Origin: an uncultured Victivallis sp.
Lineage (GTDB): Bacteria; Verrucomicrobiota; Lentisphaeria; Victivallales; Victivallaceae
Assembly (NCBI GenBank): GCA_944389815.1
Contig: CALXNS010000116.1
Location: 1-43,226 of the forward strand
Length of the DNA: 43,226 nt
Reading direction: 5' to 3'
Numbering within the stretch: position 1 is the first letter of the stretch; each line of letters opens with the position of its first letter. The position numbers and the translations under genes are program-made. The notes below the pieces were generated by a model. That model was not told the origin of the DNA, did not search any database, and worked only from the letters and a program-made list of their open reading frames with translations. Below, one piece after another: positions 1 through 7,586 of the stretch.

Positions 1-102
1 AAAAAACAGCCGGTTCCCGGAGCGCGGCTGGTATTCAGCGAAACCGCGCGGGTTGAGGCCAGGGCGGACAACCTCAACGCCGAGCAGACCGGCAGGGGGT
101 GA
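1..102 (+). CDS. 3' end of an upstream phage-module gene (partial)
   Basis: The frame is open from the window edge and ends in TGA at 100-102, giving 33 residues rich in A, R and E. It stops 4 bases before the next ATG, as is usual in tightly packed early phage operons. I do not recognise the protein. The evidence is only the open frame, the GC-rich codon use similar to downstream genes, and the spacing. The true start lies outside the window. Confidence 0.4.
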   Translation, partial: KKQPVPGARLVFSETARVEARADNLNAEQTGRG

Positions 103-106
103 CCCA

Positions 107-868
107 ATGAGCGAAAACAGCGTGAAAAATCTCGAGGTAATGGAGGCGATTGCCGCCGGTGAGTTCGGTTTCTCGGCGGAGGAACTGACCGGAGCGGTGG
201 AGTTCGCGCTCAGGGTCAGCGCCCGGACTGCCGCCACGACGGCGGTCGCGGTCGCATTGGTTCGCCGCGATCACATCCGCGACGCGGGCGCATGGGTCAA
301 CTGGGCGCGCGAGCGGTTCGGGCTGGAGGGCAGTTACCTCCACCACCTGCACAAGGTCGGCAAAATGCTGATCGGTTTGCGCGAGTGTCCCGGAGACACT
401 CAGCGAGAGTGTTGTAACAACACTGTTAAACCGTACCGGTCGCTGTTTGCCGCCGGATTTGACAAACAGCTCCCGGTCACGCGAATCCCGACGGAACAGC
501 TCGCGGCATTCCTCTCCCACCTGAGCAAACCGATTGACAAAATGACTCGCGGAGAGGTGCGCACGGCGGTCGCCGAGTGGCTCGGGGAAGCCGGCCGCCA
601 CGCTGCGGAAAGCATCCAGCCGGATCTCCCCGGTTTCGATCGGGCACTCGACACCGTCTGGCGGCTCGAGCCGGAGGAACTCGTTGCGGCGGTCAACAAC
701 GATGACAAGGCCGCGCAGAGTCTGCGCGCCGGAATGGGACTGCTCGGAGCGGCGCTCGAATTCGAGAAACGCCGCGAATGCCCGGACGTTCAGGCACTGC
801 AGGCTGCAAAAGCCGCGCTGTTGAGCGAGGTTGAGGAAATCGAACAAGTCATTGCAAAAGCGTTGTAA
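107..868 (+). CDS. Early phage protein, DUF3102-like (putative DNA-binding)
   Basis: A 253-aa cytosolic protein. I start it at ATG 107 with GGGGGT upstream, not at the TTG at 53, because the extra 18 residues are low-complexity and overlap the preceding frame. Residues about 35-100 contain a helical stretch with AWVNWARERFGL, resembling the DUF3102 pattern (a short HTH-like region in phage and plasmid proteins). The C-terminus (about 215-253) is charged and helical, possibly coiled coil. It lies 11 bases upstream of the MuA-like transposase, so it is probably an early operon protein. A role in regulation or transposition support is inference from position; the family match is from memory of the motif and is tentative. 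Confidence 0.6.
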   Translation: MSENSVKNLEVMEAIAAGEFGFSAEELTGAVEFALRVSARTAATTAVAVALVRRDHIRDAGAWVNWARERFGLEGSYLHHLHKVGKMLIGLRECPGDTQRECCNNTVKPYRSLFAAGFDKQLPVTRIPTEQLAAFLSHLSKPIDKMTRGEVRTAVAEWLGEAGRHAAESIQPDLPGFDRALDTVWRLEPEELVAAVNNDDKAAQSLRAGMGLLGAALEFEKRRECPDVQALQAAKAALLSEVEEIEQVIAKAL

Positions 869-879
869 GGGGGGAACAC

Positions 880-2808
880 ATGGGAGCTCTCGATTTTCTG
901 AAAAAACTGCCCGCGCGGCGCAGTGATTCACAGTTGCCGGCAAAACCGGTTCGCTGTGTTCCGGCGCCGGTTGCGGTTGCCGAGCTCCCGGTCAACGCCC
1001 GCAGCAAGGCCGCCGAACGGCTCCGGTTCGTCCGACTGGTCGAGATCACAAAATCAAGCCGCCGCCTCTCCGACGCCGACGCCTGTGAATTTGTCGCGGT
1101 CAATCATGTCCTCGAGTTCCCGATCCTGCGCAGCTCCGGACACGGCGGAGCATCGCAGCTCACCTACAATAACCTCCGCAACTGGCGGCCCGCCGTCCGT
1201 CAGGGAGGCGGTGACGACGAGATCCTGCGCCGCCTCGCCGACGGTTACACCAGAGGAATTCAAAAAGCGCGCGGCGACGCCCGGTTCTGGGAATATTTTT
1301 ATGCGTTTTACCTCAATTTAAACCGACTGCCGATCTCAGTCGCCTACCGGAACGCGGCGGCGAAAATGCGCGCGATCGATCCAACCGTCCGCATCCCGAC
1401 TCTGGCACAGGCGCGGTACCGGATCTCGCAGCTCGATCCGGCCGTCGTGATTCTCGCCCGCGAGGGCGAGGAGGCGTGCAAAAACCGCTGCATCGACTAC
1501 ATCAAGCGCGACTGGCGCGACATCCCGGCCGGAGAGGTCGTGATCGGTGACTCCCGGACGTTCGACACCCGCGTCCGCATTCTCGATCCGCAGACCGGCA
1601 AATACCGCGCCGCCCGTCCGACCATCGCGGCCCTCATCGACGGCCGCAGCTGGTTCATGAGCGCATACTGGATCACCACCGAACCGGTCAACGCGGATAC
1701 GCTGATCCGCACGCTCGCGCTCTACTGTTTGAATACCGGCGGCCAGCCGCCCGCCGTGGCCTATTTCGACAACGGCAGGGACTACTGCGCGCAGGGATTT
1801 TCGACGCCGCTCGTCGTCGACGGCGTCGAGCACTCGATTTTCCGCGAGCTCGGCATTACGCTCATCAACTCGATCGCGTACAATGCCAGGGCGAAAACGA
1901 TCGAACGCGCGTTTCGCGATATGATGCAGCAGTTCGACAAAATGTTCCCGGACTATCTCGGCAGCCGACCGGGTGAGCGGACGCTCGCCGCGGATTATTT
2001 CGACACTCACCCGGAGGAGCTGCCGGATCTCGAGCTGTTCTGCCGGGTGTTCGCCGACTGGCTCGACAGCTACCACGCGACGCCGAAATCCGGCGAGATT
2101 CACCGGGGAAAATCCCCGGCAGAGATCTGGAACGCCCGGCAGCCGCGCCCGGCCATGAGCGCTGAACAGCTCCGGTACGCGGTCTGCAAGCCGGAGGGCG
2201 TCCGCACGGTCGGCCGTGGCCCGGCGGTTTCGCTCGACGGGAAACTCTACTACTGCGACCGGCTCAAGGTCGGCACACGCACCCTGGTCAAATCGGATCC
2301 ATTCGACCCGACCCGCGTGATATGCTGCACGCCGGACGGTTCACTGATCGGAGAAGCCCGCACCCGCGAGGCGATCCGCGCGCTCGCGCTCGACGATGAG
2401 GAGGCCAGAGCAGCAATCAGCGAACTCATCGGCCGCCAGCGCCGACAGCTCCGCGAGGCGAGAAGCACGCTCGACCGGCTCACCGGAGGCCGTTCACAAG
2501 CGTCGCCGATCGAACTGTTCCTCGCCGATCCCGACGCTCCGCTCGTCCCCGTCGGCAGCCGCCGCAGCGTCAAGGGAACCGCGCACGAGTTCACCCGGTT
2601 CACTCTGCCGGGAACCATCGAACCCGCGCCGAAAGCGCCGGAAAGCGCACGGAAACTCGAATTCCGCGAGGACGAGGAGGAGGAGCGCCGGAGAGAGTTC
2701 GGCCGGGCGATCATGACGCCGCCGACCACGCCGGAGGACAAACCGAATCCGCAGCAGCTGCAGGATTTTAATCAGTTCATGACGTCCCGCCGGGACGATG
2801 AGTTTTAA
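880..2808 (+). CDS. Mu-type DDE transposase (MuA-like)
   Basis: A 642-aa protein with the expected layout of a Mu/Tn552-class integrase. The RNase-H-like core carries a DDE triad readable as D224 (in VIGDSRTFD), D297 (in AYFDNGRDY) and E342 (in AKTIERAFRDM). A beta-barrel-like region follows at about 445-495, then a charged helical tail from about 500, which in MuA is the MuB/ClpX-contacting region. MuA is about 663 aa, so the length fits. It should pair the element ends, nick them and join them to target DNA in complex with the MuB-like ATPase encoded 24 bases downstream. The start at 880 is preceded by a strong GGGGGG tract. All three catalytic residues are present, so it may be active. Confidence 0.9.
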   Translation: MGALDFLKKLPARRSDSQLPAKPVRCVPAPVAVAELPVNARSKAAERLRFVRLVEITKSSRRLSDADACEFVAVNHVLEFPILRSSGHGGASQLTYNNLRNWRPAVRQGGGDDEILRRLADGYTRGIQKARGDARFWEYFYAFYLNLNRLPISVAYRNAAAKMRAIDPTVRIPTLAQARYRISQLDPAVVILAREGEEACKNRCIDYIKRDWRDIPAGEVVIGDSRTFDTRVRILDPQTGKYRAARPTIAALIDGRSWFMSAYWITTEPVNADTLIRTLALYCLNTGGQPPAVAYFDNGRDYCAQGFSTPLVVDGVEHSIFRELGITLINSIAYNARAKTIERAFRDMMQQFDKMFPDYLGSRPGERTLAADYFDTHPEELPDLELFCRVFADWLDSYHATPKSGEIHRGKSPAEIWNARQPRPAMSAEQLRYAVCKPEGVRTVGRGPAVSLDGKLYYCDRLKVGTRTLVKSDPFDPTRVICCTPDGSLIGEARTREAIRALALDDEEARAAISELIGRQRRQLREARSTLDRLTGGRSQASPIELFLADPDAPLVPVGSRRSVKGTAHEFTRFTLPGTIEPAPKAPESARKLEFREDEEEERRREFGRAIMTPPTTPEDKPNPQQLQDFNQFMTSRRDDEF

Positions 2809-2832
2809 CAACCACACAGAGGGAGATTAAAC

Positions 2833-3924
2833 ATGAGAACTCGTAACGCAGGAACCGCAACCGGAGACGAAACGCACGCCAGGCACAACAGCGAAAACCC
2901 CGCCCCCGAGGCGGGAATGAGCAGAGACGTCATCAACATCGGACTGAATATTTTCCGAACCGGAATCCGGCGTTATTCGGAACAGGAGCAGGAACTGCTC
3001 GAGTGGCTGTGGGGATATACCTTCGACGTGCTCGGCAACAGCAAAATCGAGCTCGAACGCGCGCTCGGATATGATTACAAATTCATCTACGATGTTTTAA
3101 CCGGCGCATTCGACGGTTCGCTCGAAACGTTCTGCGCCGCGATCATCAACCTCAAGGCAAAAGCGGCGCAGAAAATGCCCCTCGTCGGCACGATCGTGAC
3201 CAAACGGATCACCGAGGCGCTCGACTATGCGCGCGATTTTTCGGCCATGGTGACGATTCAGGGGCCGACCGGACGCGGAAAAACCTACACCGCGCGCTAC
3301 TGGGCGAGAATGAATAATCACGGCCGCACCCGGTATATCCGTATTCCTTCCGGCTGCACCCGCCGCGTTCTGGTAACGCTGCTCTGCCAGCAATGCGGAA
3401 TCGGAACTGCCGGTCACAAAACCTATCAGCTGGAACTCCGACTGTTCAAGGCGTTCACCGCCCGCAACGTAATTATCGCCGACGAGGCCGGCCACCTGAT
3501 TCCGCGCACCGGTAGCGGCAGTACCGCCGCGATCGAGCTGTTGCGCGACCTGCACGATATGACCGGATGCGCGGTCGTCATGATTTTTACAGACGTTTAC
3601 CTCTCCCGGATGAAAACAGGTGAACAGGCGGACTATTTTGAGCAGTTTTTCGGTCGAATTAAATTTCAGCTCACCATCCCTGAACGGGTGTTCCGCAGCG
3701 AGGTCGAGGAAGTGGTGAAATCATTTCTGCCGGATCCGCCGGCGCGGATGATCGAATATGCCTATTCCCTCGCTCTCCAGCGTGACGGGAAGTTGCGGAC
3801 TCTGTTTGAAGACCTCGTCCGCGCGTCCGAATGGGCCTCCCGCCAGAACCGCGCGCTCAGTTTCGATGACCTCCGTCTGGCGGTCGAATGGAGACGCTCA
3901 GGCGGCGTCTGGCCGGAGGAGTAA
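2833..3924 (+). CDS. AAA+ ATPase, MuB-like transposition target selector
   Basis: A 363-aa ATPase. Walker A is GPTGRGKT at residues 144-151 and Walker B is VIIADE at 213-218, followed by AGHL. In the MuB/TniB/IstB group, such ATPases bind DNA, choose the target site and activate the DDE transposase. The roughly 130-residue region before the P-loop is helical and may bind DNA, like the N-terminal part of MuB. It directly follows the MuA-like gene (SD GGGAG about 8 bases before ATG) and its stop almost touches the next start, so the three genes are one translational unit. The C-terminal region (about 290-363) is helical, consistent with the AAA+ lid domain. No damage is visible. Confidence 0.88.
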   Translation: MRTRNAGTATGDETHARHNSENPAPEAGMSRDVINIGLNIFRTGIRRYSEQEQELLEWLWGYTFDVLGNSKIELERALGYDYKFIYDVLTGAFDGSLETFCAAIINLKAKAAQKMPLVGTIVTKRITEALDYARDFSAMVTIQGPTGRGKTYTARYWARMNNHGRTRYIRIPSGCTRRVLVTLLCQQCGIGTAGHKTYQLELRLFKAFTARNVIIADEAGHLIPRTGSGSTAAIELLRDLHDMTGCAVVMIFTDVYLSRMKTGEQADYFEQFFGRIKFQLTIPERVFRSEVEEVVKSFLPDPPARMIEYAYSLALQRDGKLRTLFEDLVRASEWASRQNRALSFDDLRLAVEWRRSGGVWPEE

Positions 3925-3925
3925 A

Positions 3926-4375
3926 ATGAGTCTGGCGGCGATCCACATTCTCCGGAAAGAGCTCGGCTTGACCGAAGCGGAGTACCGCGCGATCCTGCGC
4001 GAGGTCGCCGGGGTGGAGTCTGCGAAATACCTCGACGAATCCGGCGACCGGGCCGTCATGGCGCGGCTTTACGCGATCCGGGATGAACGCCGGGAGGCGG
4101 CAAAAAGCCGCGTCAAAAGCCCCGCAGAACGCAAAATCTGGGCGCTCTGGCTGGGGGGAGACGACCGTCAGGGGTTGCGGAGCTACCTGCCGAAACCCGA
4201 ACGTACCGTCGCGTATCTGCTGGGGTTTGTCCGTCGCGCCTCGGGAAACTCAAATATTACTGAGGCGTCCGATCTCTCCACATTGACCGGACGGGAGGCG
4301 TACATAACAATCGAGGCGTTAAAATTCCGCCTCAGTCAGGAACAGGAAAAAATGCGAAAGGAGGTGCCATTTTGA
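3926..4375 (+). CDS. gemA: GemA/gp16-family phage regulatory protein (DUF1018)
   Basis: A 149-aa protein. ATG 3926 has GGAGGAG just upstream, inside the end of the MuB-like gene, indicating translational coupling. The N-terminus (AAIHILRKELGLTEAEYRA) is the hallmark of the Mu gp16/GemA family, DUF1018. Mu GemA is an early protein reported to alter host gene expression and DNA topology. It is not needed for transposition itself. Its place right after MuB supports a Mu-like early operon. The longer frame opening at 3758 overlaps the MuB-like gene and adds no family sequence, so I reject that start. Residues after about 130 are charged and helical. Confidence 0.8.
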   Translation: MSLAAIHILRKELGLTEAEYRAILREVAGVESAKYLDESGDRAVMARLYAIRDERREAAKSRVKSPAERKIWALWLGGDDRQGLRSYLPKPERTVAYLLGFVRRASGNSNITEASDLSTLTGREAYITIEALKFRLSQEQEKMRKEVPF

Positions 4376-4411
4376 TGTAGTAACAACAAAAATATCAGCA
4401 TATTGTAGAGA

Positions 4412-4547
4412 GCGGGAGAGATAAGAGGCGGCAACCCCTGTCACTCCCCGGCCCGGTGATTAGCGCACCAGAACCGTTTTACCGCTCGTAGGCGAGTATT
4501 TAAGATAACACGTAAAGACGGTTTGCGCAATCGCCGGGCCTTTTTTT
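4412..4547 (+). ncRNA. Highly structured RNA with terminal U-run (candidate ncRNA or elaborate terminator)
   Basis: Nested inverted repeats fill most of this non-coding gap. Stem A is 4450-4467 with 4524-4540: 17 pairs with one G-U wobble and one bulged A. Stem B is 4472-4482 with 4512-4523: 11 pairs with one bulge. Hairpin C is CTCG/CGAG at 4485-4496 with a TAGG loop. Stem A is followed at once by TTTTTTTATT (4541-4550), so transcription should end here. An upstream mini-stem GGGAG/CTCCC (4414-4418 with 4444-4448) may be a second domain. It lies between gemA and the acyltransferase cassette. It could be an independent small RNA or a folded terminator separating early genes from the cassette. 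I know no RNA family it matches. Confidence 0.6.
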
Positions 4548-4578
4548 ATTGTCAAAACCCTGAAAAAAGGAGGAAAAA

Positions 4579-4746
4579 ATGCCACAAAAGGCAAGCCCCG
4601 TCACCGCTGCCGACTTGGCTAAACACGCCTATAAACAGCAATACGGTGTCATTATTATCTGCACGGACGAGGCACAGCAGATCGAGGTTTATGAGGCCAT
4701 CAGACAGAAATATCCAAACAATAAAATCAGAGTGGTGAATACGTAA
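4579..4746 (+). CDS. Small 55-aa protein of unknown function
   Basis: ATG 4579 is preceded by a very strong AAAGGAGG ribosome site 5 bases upstream. The product is an alpha/beta-looking 55-mer with a central hydrophobic strand YGVIIICTDEAQ, then a helix EVYEAIRQKY and a final strand IRVVNT. Its TAA ends one base before the next ATG, so it is very likely coupled to the ABC-GNAT gene. I do not recognise a family. The compact beta-alpha-beta pattern and placement suggest a small accessory or partner subunit of the modification cassette, but that is inference only. Confidence 0.7.
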   Translation: MPQKASPVTAADLAKHAYKQQYGVIIICTDEAQQIEVYEAIRQKYPNNKIRVVNT

Positions 4747-4747
4747 A

Positions 4748-5923
4748 ATGATGATTGAAATTCATAATCGCTGCAGCGATTTTTCCAGCTATCGGGCCGC
4801 CCGTGTGAAATCGCTCTTTAACGCTGAATCCGGATGTAATTTTGACCTGTCCGCAGATCTCCCGGCAGACGATCCGAAGTGGAAAATTGGTGTCATTGTG
4901 GGGCCGTCAGGTTCCGGGAAAAGCTCCATCGGCCGCCAGTTCTGGCCCGGCGTTGAAATTACCAATCTCGCCGTTGGCTGGCCGGAAGACGCGCCGATCG
5001 TCGACGCAATCGCGCCGGGAGGGGACTTCAACGCCGTAACCGGAGCACTCGCCGCCGTGGGGCTCGGAGACGTTCCGGCCTGGCTGCGTCCGTTTCATGT
5101 TCTGAGCTGCGGGGAGCAGTTCCGCGCCGGACTCGCCCGCCTGATCGCCGATCCGCCTGAGCGCGTGATTGTCGACGAGTTCACAAGCGCGCTCGACCGC
5201 CAAATCGCGCGTTTCGGGGCACTCGCATTCGCCAAAAGCTGGCGCAGGCAGCCGGGCTCCCGTCAATGCCTGATCCTCACCTGTCACCGCGACGTGGTCG
5301 ACTGGATTGCGCCGGACTGGGTGTTCGACACGGCGACCGGGGCTTTAACCAAGGAGGGGGTTCGACGCCCCCGGTTTGAGCTCGAAATTTACCAAACAGA
5401 CTGGCGTTACTGGAAAGTTTTTGAACCGCATCACTATTTAAAATTGCCGCTCATGCCGTGCGCACGATGTTACGTTGGAGTCGTTGACGGGCAACCCGTT
5501 TGTCACGTTGCAATGAGCAGCAGAAACAAAGGGCGGGATGTTGAGGCCCGCGGCTGTCGGCTCGTTGTATTGCCGGAGTGGCAGGGGGCCGGGGTAGGAA
5601 TGCGGTTTCTCAACGCCATTTGCGAGCTAAATTTACAGGGCACCGAGGGGGGCCGTTTCCCCGGCCGACCGGTTACGACCATTTTCCACACGTCACATCC
5701 GGGGCTCGCCGCGTCGCTACGCCGAGACCGGCGCTGGAGGCAGGTCAGCGCGAGCCTGTATGGCGGGGAACGCAGCCGCTGTTTACGCACAATGGCGATT
5801 AGTAACGCGCGAAAACTAGCCGTAAAACCGGATGCTGTTACAGTTAGCGGGGCAGCATTTGGAGGGCATTTTCGGGCGGTACAGGGATTCCGTTACGTAG
5901 GAGCAGAAGGAATCACAGCATGA
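4748..5923 (+). CDS. ABC-type ATPase fused to a GNAT acyltransferase (COG2401-like)
   Basis: A 391-aa soluble fusion. The N-terminal half is a single ABC nucleotide-binding domain: Walker A GPSGSGKS (52-59), signature LSCGEQ (119-124), Walker B VIVDEF (140-145), D-loop SALD (147-150) and switch LTCHRD with H180. The C-terminal half (about 215-391) is GNAT-like, with a strand then EWQGAGVGMRFLN (278-289), the acyl-CoA pyrophosphate-binding motif. ABC ATPases fused to a predicted acetyltransferase are known as COG2401. Phage Mu Mom, which makes N6-carbamoylmethyladenine, is also a GNAT-fold enzyme. The gene sits 1 base after the 55-aa gene and overlaps the formyltransferase gene by 4 bases. A role in DNA or nucleoprotein acylation is inference. 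No membrane segments are visible, so it is not a transporter. Confidence 0.85.
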   Translation: MMIEIHNRCSDFSSYRAARVKSLFNAESGCNFDLSADLPADDPKWKIGVIVGPSGSGKSSIGRQFWPGVEITNLAVGWPEDAPIVDAIAPGGDFNAVTGALAAVGLGDVPAWLRPFHVLSCGEQFRAGLARLIADPPERVIVDEFTSALDRQIARFGALAFAKSWRRQPGSRQCLILTCHRDVVDWIAPDWVFDTATGALTKEGVRRPRFELEIYQTDWRYWKVFEPHHYLKLPLMPCARCYVGVVDGQPVCHVAMSSRNKGRDVEARGCRLVVLPEWQGAGVGMRFLNAICELNLQGTEGGRFPGRPVTTIFHTSHPGLAASLRRDRRWRQVSASLYGGERSRCLRTMAISNARKLAVKPDAVTVSGAAFGGHFRAVQGFRYVGAEGITA

Positions 5924-6570
5924 TACGGATAATTTTATGCGGTCAGCGCAGTTTCGGGGCAGCGGTATTCCGCATGTTGAATGAGCGTCCAGGGGTTGAA
6001 ATCAGCGCTGTTTACGCGCCACTCGGGGATAAACTCGCAGGTGTTGCGGAGTTGTTTAATACGCCTCTCAAACAGGCTGGAACGCTCAATTCGCGCACGA
6101 TGCCACAGGATTGCGACCTCCTGATAGCTGCTCATTCGCACGATTTTGTAAGCTCGGCAGTGAGAAACAGGCTGCGGATCGGCGCGATCGGATACCACCC
6201 CTCTCTGCTGCCACTACACCGCGGACGGGACGCTGTCCGGTGGACTATTCACGACCGCGACCGAGTCACTGGTGGAACCGTTTTCTGGCTGTCAGACACG
6301 GTCGACGGCGGCCCAGTGGCAGCTCAAGAATGGTGTTTTGTCCGTCCAGATGATGACGCCAGCAGCCTCTGGCGGCGCGAATTGTTTCCGCTCGGACTCC
6401 GTCTCCTGTCTCGAGTTCTCGACGATATCGAACGAGGCGAGCTCGCGATGCGTCCGCAGTCGCCTGAACTCGCCACCTGGGAGCCGTCATTTTCTGGAGC
6501 TCCGCGCCTGTTCAGACCGGAGTTGCTCAAAATCGGAGAACTCCCGAACGGTTTTCGCATAATCAGTTAA
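5920..6570 (+). CDS. Formyltransferase-fold enzyme (formyl-THF dependent, phage cassette)
   Basis: A 216-aa protein with the fold of methionyl-tRNA and GAR formyltransferases. The signature YHPSLLPLHRG (92-102) holds the catalytic H93, and DTVDGGPVAAQ (126-136) holds the catalytic-type Asp (D129). The usual Asn two residues before His is Gly here. The YHPSLLP form resembles the hydrolase domain of 10-formyl-THF dehydrogenase more than GART. ATG 5920 overlaps the ABC-GNAT stop by 4 bases (ATGA). At 216 aa it lacks the C-terminal domain of Fmt, so it is unlikely to be a housekeeping Fmt. It probably adds or removes a C1 group in the chemistry run by its neighbour; the substrate is unknown. Confidence 0.82.
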   Translation: MIRIILCGQRSFGAAVFRMLNERPGVEISAVYAPLGDKLAGVAELFNTPLKQAGTLNSRTMPQDCDLLIAAHSHDFVSSAVRNRLRIGAIGYHPSLLPLHRGRDAVRWTIHDRDRVTGGTVFWLSDTVDGGPVAAQEWCFVRPDDDASSLWRRELFPLGLRLLSRVLDDIERGELAMRPQSPELATWEPSFSGAPRLFRPELLKIGELPNGFRIIS

Positions 6571-6601
6571 AAAAAGGGGGGGATTTTCTCCCCCCGTTTT
6601 T
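6569..6601 (+). terminator. Rho-independent terminator after the formyltransferase gene
   Basis: Seven G (6576-6582), loop ATTTTCT, six C (6590-6595), then GTTTTT. The A-run before the stem pairs with the T-run, so it may also work on the - strand. It marks the end of the cassette operon. Confidence 0.85.
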
Positions 6602-6791
6602 ATCGGCACACTCGCCTGGCTCACTGGACACCTGTCAAGCCCTCCCCGCCCAGCACACCATAATTGTTCTGTTTTGCGTAAATCTAGCGCCTATAAATTT
6701 TCACCTCAAATCACCTATTCCCGGCTGGGTATATCTATTCTCTCTGTATACGCGGGGAGCAAACCTCACGGTTCGTTCTGCCGCAAAATTT
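6602..6791. other. Non-coding junction, likely right border of the Mu-like element
   Basis: GC drops from about 6660 onward and no convincing frame is present. A weak inverted pair GTATA/TATAC sits around 6728-6750. I could not identify Mu-type end repeats or a target duplication, and the left end lies outside the window, so the exact border cannot be placed. Confidence 0.35.
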
Positions 6792-7151
6792 TTACCGTCC
6801 CGAGCAAAAGCCCCAGGCCGGCACAGAAACCAATAAAAACAACAGCACGGATAACGGCGCCTTTTTGATTGCGAAGTAGAGCATGATTCCTCCGTTGAGA
6901 AGAAGGAAAATCGCAATATTCACCAGCACGGCAAGATAAATCTTATGCCTTTGAAGAGAAAAAAGCCGCCTCATGTCGATCAGAAAACGTGTCAATACAA
7001 AATAACTCTCAACGGCAGTAAAAAGAGCCAATAATCCAACTGCAGCAATCCAGACATTCGGAATTTCACGCAATGTCAGCTCCTGCTCCGGCAACGATCG
7101 ACACAAGAAAGCAACCCATGAGGCGGTCAGAATTTGAAACAACTGGGACAA
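6792..7151 (-). CDS. Small hydrophobic protein with about three membrane segments (possibly a remnant)
   Basis: A 119-aa frame starting at TTG 7151; an in-frame stop lies just upstream and there is no early ATG. The translation has three hydrophobic stretches (about residues 33-55, 70-92 and 97-112) separated by a basic loop RRLFSLQRHK, typical of a small inner-membrane protein. I do not recognise a family. The poor start, lack of a clear ribosome site and position in a low-GC junction suggest a truncated or decaying gene. A shadow frame cannot be excluded, but the ordered hydrophobic pattern argues for true coding origin. Confidence 0.4.
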   Translation of the reverse strand: MSQLFQILTASWVAFLCRSLPEQELTLREIPNVWIAAVGLLALFTAVESYFVLTRFLIDMRRLFSLQRHKIYLAVLVNIAIFLLLNGGIMLYFAIKKAPLSVLLFLLVSVPAWGFCSGR

Positions 7152-7241
7152 GCCTGATCATTTTCCATTCATCAATTATGTCACCATTGGTCAGGATGTA
7201 TCATTTCATCCGCTCGCTGCTGCACCCCAAGTCCGTGAATG

Positions 7242-7577
7242 TTATGATCTTCGTGGATCTAATATCGAACCAATTTTTCTTTCAATGGGAATTCCGGCAA
7301 ATTTATGGAGTAATTCCGCAATTCGATTGGTGACGATCTGGCCTGCCTGTGCAGCAAAGATCATATGAGCATCCTCAGCTCCTGATGAATTCCTGGTACA
7401 AAGCATCAAAATGAAACTCCCGGACCGATATCTGAGAATCATGGGGCCAGCTGGGCTGTTTCGAAGCACGTAGGTAACGTATTGATTCCTTTTTTGATTC
7501 AGAATATCATTGATTCGAATGAGTTTCAAGTTCCCGGCATCTTCCGATTCAATTTTGCAATCTCCTCCCTCTGGCAA
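7242..7577 (-). CDS. Unrecognised 111-aa protein, possibly truncated
   Basis: The frame opens at TTG 7577, with GGAGGAGAT lying a few codons inside it, so the true start may be further in or lost. The product has no membrane segments; the middle (YVTYVLRNSPAGPMILRYR) looks like beta strands of a folded domain and the end is basic. No family recognised. It sits downstream of, and on the same strand as, the hydrolase ending at 7677, separated by a remnant reading frame. Base composition is lower in GC than the adjoining hydrolase genes. It may be a fragment of a larger protein left at the junction. Confidence 0.35.
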   Translation of the reverse strand: MPEGGDCKIESEDAGNLKLIRINDILNQKRNQYVTYVLRNSPAGPMILRYRSGSFILMLCTRNSSGAEDAHMIFAAQAGQIVTNRIAELLHKFAGIPIERKIGSILDPRRS

Positions 7578-7586
7578 ACGGGAACA

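Noticed and set aside
74..943. 289-aa antisense frame over the DUF3102-like gene
   Set aside because: Opposite to the operon direction, no ribosome site, and overlaps a gene with good spacing to MuA.
6674..6868. 64-aa + strand frame in the junction
   Set aside because: No ribosome site, low-complexity basic translation, and it overlaps the more protein-like hydrophobic frame on the other strand.
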